Source: Calendula officinalis (Eukaryota > Streptophyta > Magnoliopsida > Asterales > Asteraceae). Taken from it: a DNA stretch of 64,000 bases. Shown piece after piece: positions 22,907-35,600 of this stretch; position 1 is the first letter of the stretch, and every line of letters begins with the position of its first letter. The position numbers and the translations under genes were made by a program. Location of the stretch: NCBI GenBank assembly GCA_963853835.1, contig OY970833.1, positions 15,524,474 through 15,588,473 of the forward strand. Direction: 5' to 3'. A model generated the notes under the pieces. It was not told where the DNA came from. It searched no databases and saw only the letters and a list, made by a program, of their open reading frames with translations.

Positions 22907-23599
22907 GTATGAATTTCTAATAAAGCCTTCAAACTTCTATATATATTATTTTTTTTTTCAAAACCAAGAGACTAAGTATTGGCCTGTATTTACTCAATAT
23001 TGACCAAAGTCTCAAACGATTTTTTTTCAAATATATATCCTCTTAAGGCCAACATAGTTAGCCCACTGCTACTATGAAACATTCCTACACTTAGCACAAA
23101 AGATCATTGCTAGCCTACAGTTGTCTTAACATATAAAAAGACAATGGTGGTTGATGTCACACTGACACCCACTGGTGCTGCTTCTATCATACCCAATTTA
23201 TGTCAAATTGGAGAACATGATTTAAGAAATGATCAAAAACCCTAAAGCCACAATATCCAAATAAAATTCATGGGGTTTAAGCCACATTACTGTTATCAGT
23301 CTAACACCGAGTGATAAACATTGAAACAACAAAGAAGCATATCACAGGCTTCGTTTCCCAAACCATAACCTTTTTCAGAAAAAGTGGCTTATCCTACACT
23401 GAACTACTAAAAAATCACACTCTCATATACTGAAAAACTTTCTTACACATGCTATGCACAAGTCCACAATATTTCATCATACACCAGATGAAATACAGAC
23501 TTCAAAAACTCTATTTAAATGATTTTAGAATTAAACAACACCACAATTCTAACTGATAAGCCATCCCATACTAACCAGTTATAATTTTTGTTTCTTTAG
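22907..23599 (+). other. Putative 693-bp intron of the third gene, copy 1
   Basis: It starts GTATGAAT and ends TTTTTGTTTCTTTAG, both strong plant splice sites. Stops fill all frames inside it, while the exons read through on both sides in matching phase. The same intron is present at 42665-43356 (692 bp) and 55711-56400 (690 bp), reverse strand. An ATG-less exon 2 is explained only by splicing. Confidence 0.75.
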
Positions 23600-25500
23600 C
23601 ACCATGTGTGCAGGGTACTCATGTCCATCAGGCTCCAGTGGAAGAGGTTTCCTTGCAGACAATCATGGAACAAATTTTGGCTATGCAGAATACACAGAAC
23701 ACTATACTGGCCAGGATGGAAACTATGAGTAATGAAATTGATTCATTAAAAGAATATGTTGCATTACTCCAACAACAACATCAACTACCTCCACTGACTC
23801 CACAATCTCAACACAGTGGAGATAATGAAGATAAAGGTGGAGATGATGATACTGAGCCAAGACAATCACCCACACATGAAGATCAAGGGGGTGATACTGA
23901 TGCTGCCACTGAGCCTATGCCATCTCCTACTCATGATCACACTCAAGGAGATGCAGGTGATGATACTGAACCTCTTCCTTCCCCATCCAACGATAACAAT
24001 AAGGGGGAGAAGAGACAAAGAGAAGATGAGGTTGATCAACTTGAGCCATCTGCTCAGGGGGAGAAAAGAAGGAAAATGAATGAAGATCAACCTCCACAAC
24101 AACAACAATCACAGCAAGTTACTGAACCCCTTAGGTTTCAGTATGAAAGAAGAAGGGAAAGAGGAAGGTCATTCATGGAACAACATCAGTCTGAGTCATC
24201 TACTCAGGGGGAGACTGATACTGATCAACCTCTGCAGGCTCATACTATCACATCTGCTCAGCATGAGAACAACATGCACATCATTTTGTACAGACCATTT
24301 GTATGGCCTATTGCTGATGATGATGAAGAACCAAATCCAGTGCCCACTCAGAACTTCATAAACTTTGCACTGGATATGGCATATGAAGCTGGATCCTCAT
24401 CATCATCCTCTGATGATGAAGAGACCCCAAGAGAACCACCAATGCCAACTCAGGGTACCCAAGAACAATCAGAAGATCAACTAGAAGAATGTCAAGAGTT
24501 GTCATGTCTTCTGAATCAAGTGAAGAACCTGCTCCTGCTCCTCTAATCACTAGACCTAGAAGGTCTGTTCATCATGAAGAGCAGGTTCCAAAGAAGACTG
24601 ATCAACAACTGGCAGATGAAGCAGAAAAATTCTTCTACCTACATGCTCTTGGTATCAAAGAGGAACATGAGACTGATCCTGATACTGAGACTGATGTTCC
24701 CTTAACATCACACAGAAGAAGAAGATTGAAAGGAGCAGACCTTAGAGAACAGTATTGGAACTCTGTTGCTCAAAGAACAAGGTACAGAGAGACAATGATG
24801 GAAATACTGAGAAACAAAGTCTTTCTCAGTGTAAGAGACATATACTGGTTGAACATTGATGTCAATAAAATCAAAGTGAAAATTGTCAATGGCTCAATTG
24901 TTGCAACCTGCACTGGACCAATCAGTCCACCCATGAAGATTCTTCTTCATGATATTCAGAACATGGGACTCCAAGACTGGATCAAGATCAACAAACTGAT
25001 AAAGGAGATGCCTTCTAGGTCATCTGAAGCTCAAGTGATCTTGGGTGAAATCTGTGATGTCTCTGCAGTGTGCTTTCAAAAGGGAGTTCTATACTCTTGA
25101 GAGTATAGGACATTCTATGTATTAACTGAAGCTTACAAGAACAATAGGCCAGAATGTCTAAATACTTCCAATGTATTTAACCCATATACTGTCCCTCATG
25201 GTCTTATATTTCAGGATAGAAAGAGCACAATATATCCTACCTCTGGATATATGTATACTGACTCAGAGGATAGGGAATGCTTTACCTCTGAGGCAGACCT
25301 ACCCAAATCTCCTCTAAATCATCTGGTGGGATTGAAGTGGTTGATAACCAAGAAGGAGGATGCTTGGTTCAGAAAGAAGATTGTTGCTGTGCTGTGGAAC
25401 AGAAAGGAAGAACTCAAAAAGAAAGAAGAATTTGTTCACATCAAGCAAGAAGTCTTCTGTGAGCATGAAGCATCAGCAGAGGATGAAGTACAAGACTCTG
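23600..25500 (+). pseudogene. Third (env-position) gene, exon 2, copy 1, broken
   Basis: The frame enters from the splice site without an ATG. It begins with a coiled coil (LQTIMEQILAMQ ... MSNEIDSLKEYVALL; about residues 15-60), then low-complexity Q/D/E/P sequence with basic patches (KGEKRQRED, GEKRRKMNED). It ends in a conserved globular domain of roughly 250 residues (LREQYWNSVAQRTR, ISPPMKILLHDIQNMGLQDW, YMYTDSEDRECF, WFRKKIVAVLWNR). No transmembrane stretch is visible in the conserved part. Frameshift near 24500 and TGA at 25098. Near 25470 a small indel replaces the stop seen in the other copies, so the frame runs on into the LTR. I do not recognise a known enzyme. Confidence 0.72.
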
Positions 25501-25562
25501 CAAAAAGTTTTGTTTTTGTTTTTGTACTTCTCTTTTGTAATAATGTCTTGTTATCATTAGAT

Positions 25563-25572
25563 AGGGGGAGAT
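25563..25572 (+). other. Copia copy 1 polypurine tract
   Basis: AGGGGGAGAT directly before the 3' LTR, the expected plus-strand primer. Confidence 0.88.
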
Positions 25573-26047
25573 TGTTAAGGCAAAAAGCCTTACCCCTTTG
25601 GATCTTAAGATAACAAGACAGCCTAGACTAGCTTAGAATAGTTTGAAGAAATATTTAGCTAAGTCTTGGTCCAATACTGAGTAGACAGTTTTGGTCACTC
25701 GGTATTGGGACTCAGTATTGACATCCAATACTGAGTACAAGGACTGAGTTGAACATTAACATGTTTAATAGACCAGATCAAATCCCTTTGATCTCAGTCA
25801 CTTTCCTTAACCAGTCCTTCCATTACTCCTTGCCTACATTGTAAGATCTCTATAACACTATAAATAGAGATCATTGGCAAAGGAGTACTTACCAATTTAC
25901 GCTTTCACTTGTATACATATTGTAATTGATCAGTGGTCTTCTTATTCCGCAACAAGCCACACTAATATTGTGTTAATCACTTTAATTGTCTTATGTTTAA
26001 TCTATCTAACAAATATAAAAGTAATCCAGGTTTGTTGTGACCTAACA
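25573..26047 (+). repeat. Copia copy 1, 3' LTR
   Basis: 475 bp from TGTTAAGG to CTAACA. It lacks about 25 bp near 25962 that the 5' LTR has, and differs from it by roughly two dozen substitutions by eye. TATA box at 25859. Confidence 0.95.
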
Positions 26048-26052
26048 ATGGG
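26048..26052 (+). repeat. Target-site duplication ATGGG, right copy
   Basis: Matches 14799-14803; the gypsy integrase continues directly after it. Confidence 0.96.
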
Positions 26053-27131
26053 AAGAAATCTCTATGGATTTCATAACCAAGTTGCCTCGAACGTCTAGTG
26101 GTCATGATACAATTTGGGTAATTGTTGATCGATTGACCAAATCAGCTCATTTCATCCCTATTAAAGAAACTGACCAAATGGAGAAGTTAACGAGAATCTA
26201 TCTAAAAGAAGTCGTATCTCGGCATGGTGTGCCAGTCGCGATCATATCTGATCGTGATAGTCGTTTTACCTCTCGTTCATGGCAATCATTGCAAAAATCC
26301 CTCGGTACTGGCCTCGATTTAAGTACTGCTTATCATCCCCAAACCAACGGTCTGTTTGAAAGAACAATTCAAACCTTGAAAGACATGCTGAGAGCTTGTA
26401 TTATTGATTTTGGTGGAAGTTGAGATTCTCATCTCCCTCTAGCTGAGTTCTCGTATAATAATAGTTATCATACAACTATTAAAGCCGCACCATTCGAAGC
26501 GCTGTATGGAAGAATGTGTCGTTCGCCACTTTGTTGGATTGAAGTTGGTGATCGTCAGATTACTGGTCCTGAGATTCTACAAGAAACAACTGACAAGATC
26601 TTCAAAATCAAAGATCGAATCAAGGCTGCAAGAGATCGACAAAAGAGTTATGCTGATAATCATCGAAAGCCTCTAGAGTTCGCTGTTGGCTACCACGTGT
26701 TGCTAAAGGTAGCGCCTTGGAAAGGTGTTGTACGCTTTGGCAAGAAGGGAAAGCTCAGTCCTCGTTATGTTGGACCATTTGAAATCATTGAAAGAATCGG
26801 TGTTGTTGCCTATTGTCTTCGCCTTCCTAAAGAGCTCAGTAACGTGCATAACACATTTCATGTGTCAAATCTGAAGAAGTTTATTCATGATCCCTCACTC
26901 ATTGTTCCTGCTTAGGAAATTATTATCAACGACGAACTTCATTTCACTAAGGAACCAATCAAAATATCCGACTGGAAAGAGCAAGAGCTAAGAAGAAGCA
27001 AGATCAAACTCGTTAAAGTCAGATGGAACTCCAAAAGAGGTCCTGAATTCACGTGGGAACGTGAGGACCAAATGCGAAGGAAATATCCTCATCTTTTTCT
27101 CGTTGTCTCTCCTGTTCGTTCTTCGTCTTAA
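26053..27131 (+). pseudogene. Gypsy pol, 3' part: integrase core and chromodomain-like tail
   Basis: This continues the integrase split at 14803. Catalytic residues of the DDE core are visible in SMDFITKLP, IISDRDSRF and NGLFERTIQ (most relatives have Q-S rather than L-F before the E). Stops interrupt at about 26421 and 26914. The C-terminal part has the GPFEIIERIG and HVSNLKKFIHDPS phrases and ends with KVRWNSKRGPEFTWERED...YPHLF, the tail typical of Tekay/Del elements. The last stop is at 27129. The trailer ATTTCGGGACGAAATTTC leads to the purine tract. Confidence 0.9.
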
Positions 27132-27156
27132 ATTTCGGGACGAAATTTCTTTAACC

Positions 27157-27165
27157 AGGGGAGAA
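27157..27165 (+). other. Gypsy polypurine tract
   Basis: AGGGGAGAA immediately before the 3' LTR. Confidence 0.85.
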
Positions 27166-29671
27166 TGTGACAAGTCGATATTTCCAGTATGTAATCTCAT
27201 TTTCATTTCTAGAACTTTCCTTATTTAGAAAGTTTCCATATATAGACATTTCTATTTTTGGCATCCAAACACACAACAAAACATCTATTTCTACACCATA
27301 CATTAGTGTTTGACTATTTTAGTCAACTCAACATATTATTTTCTTATGGTGACACACTTGACCTAAAAACATTCTAAAAATAGTAACCCGAATTGAACCA
27401 AACTCCTAACCCGACACCAAGTCTAGACCGACCACCAATGTGGCCGGCCTCCACACCCTTTGCTCGAACCCTTGCTCGGCCGAACACCCTTTGGGGTGTT
27501 AGTCAAGTTGTTTTGATCCTATCTTGTTCCTTTGAGACTTATCCATCTAGATTTGAATGAGTTGTAGTTAGACTCAAACTCTAACTTAAACCTACCTATA
27601 AATACCATCTATTGCTTAAACCCTAGACTCTTTTCATCATCATCAAGGCCAAACCCTAGCTCTAACCGATCTCAAGCTTGTTCGTCCGATCCCAAAGCAA
27701 TCTGTAACCCTTTTCGGTTCTTGTTCCAATCGATTGCAAGGTATACCGAATTCCCTTCGAATTGCATTGTTTTTCTTCTTTGTTTCGGTCCAAATACATG
27801 AACTCGAGACCTAGGCCAAAGGCCAAGAGGTCTCGACATTTGCTTGTTGTGTCTAACCCCGAGCCATACCTGTGCATGGTCATACCATGCATACGAATGC
27901 CGTCCCAAACTTGTTTATTCGTTATTGCCTTATTAATCTTTCGTTAAATTCTATGATTCCTTGTTGTTATTGTCTAAACCCTAGATCTAGCCAAACCACC
28001 TCTAAATCTCGAACCCCAGACCGAGTCTAGAACAAAGCCCGAAGGGTTTTGGCCTATTCGGCCAACCCTAGCCGAACCCTAACCCTAGTTGACCAACATA
28101 ATTGACTTTTTGACCTAGGTTGACTAGATTTGACCTTCATTAACCCAAACTTGTGTAAACTGAACCATAGACCCGAACTCAAACTCTAGCCGAAATCTAG
28201 TGAACCATTGTTGACTATATTGAACAATTTTGACCTATAAGTCAAACCGGGTCAAGGCCGGATCTTGACCCAAATCGAGGACCCAAACCCTAATACCTAA
28301 TCGGGCCACGGCCCGTACTTGGCCCATTTGATCTATCGGACCCAAGCCCAACTTGAGGCCCAAGAGGCCCATCTAGGCCCATTAGGTCCACCTAGTGGCC
28401 CATTTGGCCCAATCTAGGCCCATTAAGACAAACCCATTTCATATAATATAATTTCATTTCAAAACCCATTTCATTTCATGTCATTTCATTTTGAAACACA
28501 TTTCATTTCATTTTATATTTAAAGCCCAATGCATTTCATTTCATTTCATTTTATTAAAATCCAATAACCCAAGTTCATTCGATGTCACAAAACATAAAAC
28601 ATAACGTTAATCGCATATCATATATCTTAAATCATAACTAGAATCGCCTATGTTAGCTTAGTCTAATTAGAAATTTATATCGTTTAGGAAGCTAGGAGTC
28701 TGTGAAGGAATCCTCTGTCCTAACTGTTGCTAAGCTTTGCCCAGGTGAGTCCACATCCCTTTTTTACTCTTTTACTGTTTTATAAACTTTGGGGTGGAAA
28801 AAATAAACAATGATACTACTTTACTATGACTGTACAACAACATCTATACATTTTCATTATCGCGTTGGCATGACAAACAATTATTATATCGGACAAAGGT
28901 GCCAACAATAATTAACTAGTGGATCTAGACCATGGATATGCAGATAGTACTATTGGCTGATACTCATCCTCCCAACATTATTTGATCACTACTTGGTTTA
29001 TCCCAGACATCTTTCGGGAGTGTATATCCATAAAAGAACGATAACATACTGGAGTTCAAGTGTTGATTGTGGACTTAGGGGTTGGTATATTAACTCAATA
29101 GACTAGCTACCTGTTAGGGATAACAGTCATGCGATGTCAAACATAACAACTTGTTCAACACATTTACATAAACAAAACTAGTAATTGTAGATCTTCTACA
29201 ATTACACTTCACATTTCATACTTAGTTCTCATATCATATGAGTGTTGAACCTTATACTTTTCACTCATAAACTAATTTCATAACAAACATTTTGGGTAGC
29301 AAACACTTTATTTTTACTACAACATTAACCCTGTGGATTCACTCAACATTATTGTTGACCCTTTTATATTTATGTTTTTCCAGGTGATTAGGTGCAGTGG
29401 AACTGGAGGATATGAGCAGTGGAATTGTCGTGAGCCATGAATAAAACATTAAGTTTACGAACAATCATTCTATTTTCAAACAATTTCTATTTTAGGAAAC
29501 TTGCTATTTTTGGAAACATTATATTTTTAGAAAGTGAAACAACTTTTATTTTCGTTATTGCGTGGTTGTTTGTTTACTTAATTTTTGCTATGTTGTCATG
29601 AACGTTACACCTCCGTTCTTCCGCAAAACATTTTAAATGAAGTAAAAACTCTTTTTTGGCGGAGTGTGACA
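27166..29671 (+). repeat. Gypsy 3' LTR
   Basis: 2506 bp, TGTGACAAGTCG to GTGTGACA. It has about 100 bp near 29406 (GGAGGATATGAGCAGTGG onward) that the 5' LTR lacks, and lacks about 45 bp near 27387 plus part of the GGCCCA tract. TATA box at 27597. No gene inside. Confidence 0.95.
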
Positions 29672-29676
29672 ATTTA
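29672..29676 (+). repeat. Target-site duplication ATTTA, right copy
   Basis: Matches 7728-7732; satellite resumes with ATTTAGAAGTCAAG. Confidence 0.95.
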
Positions 29677-32600
29677 GAAGTCAAGTAGGCATGAAATGGA
29701 TACCCGGGCCAAAAGTTATGGCCTTTTCAGTAAAGCCCCTTTCGATTATGCCTGTAACACCTAGACCGTAACTGGGCTCACGATCCACAAGATATCAACG
29801 GAAAGCTCAGAACCTAAACTACAATAGTCGAGAAGGCACGGAATCGTGATTCTTTCCTGAAGCAGGTAAAAATCCGTTGAGAAGGCAGATGACAGAATCT
29901 GCCAGAAAGTGAATTTGTTTTAAAACTCATTTTTATAATTTACAAGTCAAGTAGGCATGAAACGAAGACTCGAGCCAAAAGTCATGGCCTTTTCAGTAAA
30001 GCCCCTTTCCATTCTACCTGTAACTCCTAGACCGTAAGTGGGCTCACGATCCACAAGATATCAACGGAAACCTCATAACGAAAAATACAAGAGTCGAGAA
30101 GGCATGGGATCGTGATTCTATGCCGAAGCAGGTTAAAATCCCTCGAGAAGGCAGATGACAGAATCTTCCAGAAAGTGAATTTGTTATAAAACCCGTTTTA
30201 AATAATTTAGAAGTCAAGTAGGCATGAAACGGAGACCCGAGCCAAAAGTTATGGCCTTTTCAGTAAAGCACTTTCGATTCTGCCTGTAACTCCTAGACCG
30301 TAAGTGGGGTCACGATCCACAAGATATCAACGGAACGCTCAGAACATAAGCTAAATGAGTCGAGAAGGCACGGGATCATGATTCTATGCCGAAGCAGGTC
30401 AAAATCCGTCGTGAAGGCAGATGACAGAATCTGCCAGAAAGTGAATTTGTTTTAAAACCCGTATTTAACTATTCACAAAATTTGTTATAAACCTTGTTTT
30501 TAGTAATTTACAAGTCAAGTAGGCCAGAAACGGAGACCCGAGCCAAAAGTTATGGCCTTTTCAGTAAAGCCCCTTTCGGTTGTTCCTGTAACTCCTAGAC
30601 CATAATTGGGCTCACGATCCAATGGATATCAACAGAAAGCCCATAACGTAAATACGATAGTCGAGAAGGCGCGGGATCGTGATTCTATGCCGAAGCAGGT
30701 TAAAATACCTCGAGAAGGCAGATGACAGAATCTGCCAGAAAGTGAATTTGTGTTTAAACCCTGTTTTTAATAATTTACAAGTCAAGTAGGCATGAAACGG
30801 AGACCCGAGCCAAAAGTTATGGCCTTTTTAGTAAAACCCCTTTCGATTCTGCCTATAACTCCTAGACCGTAACAGGGCTCACGATCCACAAGATATCAAC
30901 GGTAAGCTCGGAACGTAGACTACAAGAGTCGAGAAGACACGAGATCGTGATTCAATGCCGAAGTAGGTTAAAATCCATCGACAAGGCAGATGACAGAATT
31001 TGCCAGAAAGTGAATGTGTTTTAAAACACGTTTTTAATAATTTACAAGTCAAGTAGGCATGAAATGGAGACCCGAGCCAAACGTTATGGCATTTTCAGTA
31101 AGGCCCCTTTCGATTCTGCCTGTAACTCCTAGACCGTAAGTGGGCTCACGATCCACGAGATATAATCAGAAAGCTCAGAACATAAACTACAAGGTTCTAG
31201 AAGGCAGGGGATCGCGATTCTATGCCAAAGCAGGTCAAAATCCGTCGAGAAGGAAGATGACAGAATCTGCCAGAAAGTGAATTTGTTTTAAAAGCCGTAT
31301 TTAATAATTTGCAAGTCAAGTAGGCATGAAACGGAGACCCAAGCCAAAAGTTATGGCCTTTTTCATAAAGCCCTTTTCGATTCTGCCTGTAACTCCTAGA
31401 CCGTTATTGGGCTCACGATCCACAAGATATCAACGGAAAGCTCGGAATGTAAACTACGAGAGTCGAGAAGGCACGGGATTTTGATTATGTCCTGAAGCAG
31501 GTCAAAATCTGTCGAGATGGCAGATGACAGAATCTGCCAGAAAGTGAATTTATTTTAAAACTCATTTTTTATTAATTTACAAGTCAAGTAGGCCTGAAAC
31601 GGAGACCCGAGCCAAAAGTTATGGCCTCTTCAGTAAAGCCCTTTCGATTATGCCTGTAACTCCTAGAATGTTAGTGAGCTCATGATCCACAAGATATCAA
31701 TGGAAAGCTCAGAACGTAAACTACAAGAGTCGAGAAGGCACGTGATCATGATGCTATGCCGAAGCAGGTTAATATCCCTCGAGAAGGAAAATAACAGAAT
31801 TTGCCAGAAAGTGAATTTGTTTTAAAACACGTTTTTAATAATTTAGAAGTCAAGTAGGCATGAAATGGAGACCCGAGCCAAAAGTTATGGCCTTTTCAGA
31901 AAAGCCCCTTTCGATTCTGCCTGTAACTCCTAGACCGTAACTGGGCTCACGATCCACAACATATCAACGGAGAGCTCCGAATGTAAAATACAAGTGTCGA
32001 GAAGGCACATGATCGTGATTCTATGCTGAAGCATGATAGAATACGTCGAGAAGGCAGATGACAAAATGTGCAAGAAAGTGAATTTGTTTTAAAACTCGTT
32101 TTTAATAAATTATATGTCAAGTAGGCATGAAACGGACACCCGAGCCAAAAGTTATGGCCTTTTCAGTAAAGCCCTTTTGATTCTGCCTGTAACTCCTAAA
32201 CCGTAAGTGGGCTCACAATCCACAAGATATCAACGGAAAGCTCAGAACGTAAACTATAAGGGTCGAGAAGGCACGAGATCGATATTCCATGCCGAAGCAG
32301 GTCAAAATCCATCGAGAAGGCAGATGACAGAATCTGCCAGAAAGTGAATTTATTTTAAAACCCGTATTTAATTATTTACAAGAGTGGAGAAGGAATGAGA
32401 TCGTGATTCTATGCCGAAGCAGGTTAAAATCCCTCGAGAAGGCAGATGACAGAATCTGCCAGAGAGTGAATTATTTTTCAAATCCGTTTTTAATAATTTA
32501 GAAGTCAAGTAGGCATGAAATGGAGACCCGAGCCAAAAGTTATGGCTTTTCATTAAAGCCCCTATCGATTATGCCTGTAACTCCTAGACCGTAACTAGGC

Positions 32601-35600
32601 TCACGATCAATAAGATATCAACGGAAAGCTCCGAACGTAAAATCCAAGTGACGAGAAGGCACATGATCGTGATTCTGTCCCGAAGCAGGTCAAAATCCGT
32701 CGAGAAGGCAGATGACAGAATATGGCAGAAAGTGAATTTGTTATAAAACTCGTCTTTATTAATTTACTAGTCAAGTAGGCCTGAAACGGAGACCCAAGCC
32801 AAAAGTTATGGCCTATTCAGTAAAGCCCCTTTCGATTCTGCCAGTAACTCCTAGATCGTTATTGGGCTCACGATCCACAAGATATCAACCGAAAGCTCAG
32901 AAGGTAAACTACAAGAGTCGAGAAGGCACGTGATCGTGTTTCTATGCCGAAGCAGGTCAAAATCCGTCGAGAAAGCAGATGAAAGAATCTGCCAAAAAGT
33001 GAATTTGTTTTAAAACCCGTTTTTAATAATTTATAAGTCAAGTAGGCCTGAAACGGAGACCCGAGCCAAAAGTTATGCCCTTTTCAGTAAAGCCACTTTC
33101 GATTCTACCTGTAACTCCTAGACCCTAACTGGGCTCACGATCAACAAAATATCAACGGTAAGCTCAGAATGTAAACTACAAAAGTTGAGAAGGCATGGGA
33201 TCGTGATTTCGTCCCGAAGCAGGTCAAAATCTGTCGTGAAGGCAGATGACAGAATCTTCCAGAAAGTAAATTTGTTATAAAACTCGTTTTTAGTAATTTA
33301 CAAGTCAAGTAGGCCTGAAACGGAGACCCTTGCCAAAAGTTATGGCCTTTTCAGTAAAGCCCCTTTCGGTTGTTCCTGTAACTCCTAGACCATAAGTGGG
33401 TCACGATCCAATGTATATCAACGGAAAGCCCATAACGTAAATACGAGAGTCGAGAAGGCACGGGATCGTGATTCTATGCCGAAGCAGGTTAAAATACCTC
33501 GAGAAGGCAGATGACAGAATTTGCCAGAAAGTGAATTTGTTTTAAACCCTATTTTTAATAATTTACAAGTCAAGTAGGCATGAAACGGAGACCCGAGCCA
33601 AAAGTTATGGCCTTTTAAGTAAAGCCCCTTTCGATTATGCATGTAACTCCTATACCGTAACTGGGCTCACGATCCACAAGATATCAACGGTAAGCTCGGA
33701 ATGTAAACTACAACAGTCGAGAAGGCACGGGAACGTGATTCTGTCCCAAAGCAGGTGAAAATCCATTGAGAAGGCAGATGACAGAATCTCCCAGAAAGTG
33801 AATTTGTTTTAAAACTTGTTTTTAATAATTTACAAGTCAAATACGACTGTAACGGAGGCCCGAGCCAAAAGTTAGGGCCTTTCCAGTAAGGCCCCTTTCG
33901 ATTCTGAATGTAACTCTTACACCGTAAGTGGGCTCACGATCCACATGATATCAACGGAAAGCTCAAAACGTAAACTACAAGAGTCGAGAAGGCACGGGAT
34001 CATGATTTTATGCCGAAGCATGTCAAAATCCGTCAAGAAAGCATATGGCAGAATATGCCAGAAAGTAAATTTGTATTAAAACCCGTTTTTAATAATTTAC
34101 AAGTCAAGTAGGCATGAAACGGAGACCCGAGCCAAAAGTTATGGCCTATTCAGTAAACCCCCTTTCGATTCTGCCTGTAACTCCTAGACCGTAAGTGGGC
34201 TCACGATCCACAAGATATCAACGGAAAGCTCAGAACGTAAACTACAAGGGTCGAGAAGGTAGGGGATCGTGATTCTATGCCGAAGCAGGTCAAAATCCGT
34301 AAACGAATGCAGATGACAGAATCTGCCAGAAAGCGAATTTGTTTTAAAACTCGTTTTAATAATTCACAAGTCAAATAGGCCTGAAACTGAGACCCGAGCC
34401 AAAAGTTATGGCATTTTCAGTAAAGCCTCTTTCGATTCTGCCAGTAACTCCTAGATCGTAAGTGGTCTCACGATCCACAAGATATCAACGGAAAGCCCAT
34501 AACGTAAACTACAAGAGTCGAGAAGGCACGGGATCGTGATTCTATGCCGAAGCAGGTTAAAATCCGCCGAGAAGGCAGATGACAGAATCTACCAGAAAGT
34601 GAATTTGTTTTAAACGCTGTTTTTAATAATTTACAAGTCAAGTAGGCATGAAACGGAGACCCGAGCCAAAAGTTATGGCCTTTTTAGTAAAGCCCCTTTC
34701 GATTCTGCCTGTAACTCCTACACCGTAACTGGGCTCACCATCCACAAGATATCAACGGTAAGCTCGGAACGTAAACTACAAGAGCCGAGAAGACACGAGA
34801 TCGTGATTCAATGCCGAAGTAGGTTAAAATCCATCGACAAGGCAGATGACAGAATTTTCCAGAAAGTGAATGTGTTTTAAAACACGTTTTTAATAATTTA
34901 CAAGTCAAGTAGGCATGAAACGGAGACCCGAGCCAAAAGTTATGGCATTTTCAGTAAAGCCCCTTTCGATTCTGCCTGTCACTCCTAGACCGTAAGTGGG
35001 CTCACGATCCACGAGATATCAACGGAAAGCTCAGAACGTAAACTACAAGGTTCTAGAAGGCAGGGGATCGTGATTCTATGCCAAAGCAGGTCAAAATCCG
35101 TCGAGAAGGATGATGACAGAATCTGCCAGAAAGTGAATTTGTTTTAAAAGCCGTATTTAATAATTTGCAAGTCAAGTAGGCATGAAACGGAGACCCAAGC
35201 CAAAAGTTATGGCCTTTTTCATAAAGCCCTTTTCGATTCTGCCTGTAACTCCTAGACCGTAACTGGGCTCACGATCCACAAGATATCAACGGAAAGCTCG
35301 GAATGTAAACTACGAGAGTCGAGAAGGCACGGGATCTTGATTATGTCCTGAAGCAGGTCAAAATCTGTCGAGATGGCAGATGACAGAATCTGCCAGAAAG
35401 TGAATTTATTTTAAAACTCGTTTTTAATAATTTACAAGTCAAGGTGGCCTGAAACGGAGACCCGAGCCAAAAGTTATGGCCTTTTCAGTAAAGCCCCTTT
35501 CGGTTGTTCCTGTAACTCCTAGACCATAAGTGGGTCACGATCCAATAGATATCAACAGAAAGCCCATAACGTAAATACGAGAGTCGAGAAGGCACGGGAT

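Larger units (their letters stand above)
14804..26047 (+). mobile_element. Sirevirus-like Ty1/copia retrotransposon, copy 1 (plus strand)
   Basis: An 11,244-bp element nested in the gypsy integrase. It has LTRs of 498 and 475 bp starting TGTTAAGG and ending CCTAACA, a 12-base Met-tRNA primer site, gag, pol in the copia order (PR-IN-RT-RH), a third gene downstream of pol, and a purine tract. The RT/RNase H phrases (YVDDIIFGST, RPDIMFATC-type, STAEAEY) and the large gap holding a downstream gene place it in the SIRE/Maximus lineage. By eye the two LTRs differ at roughly two dozen sites plus a 25-bp deletion in the 3' LTR, so the insertion is not recent. All three genes are broken. Confidence 0.96.
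7733..29671 (+). mobile_element. Ty3/gypsy LTR retrotransposon, Tekay/Del-like, inserted in satellite
   Basis: The element runs from TGTGACAA to TGTGACA and is flanked by a 5-bp ATTTA duplication. It has LTRs of 2587 and 2506 bp, a Met-tRNA-like primer site, gag with two zinc knuckles, then protease, reverse transcriptase, RNase H and integrase in the gypsy order, a chromodomain-type C-terminal tail (KVRW...EFTWERE...YPHLF), and a purine tract. Removing the nested copia element (14804-26047 plus one ATGGG) leaves about 10.7 kb. The tail and the ATTTCGGGACGAAATTTC trailer before the purine tract are typical of Tekay/Del chromoviruses. The coding part holds many stops and frameshifts, so the element is not autonomous. 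Confidence 0.93.

Noticed and set aside
21627..25500. Calling the third gene a viral envelope gene
   Set aside because: No signal peptide, transmembrane segment or glycoprotein pattern is visible; only the position matches.
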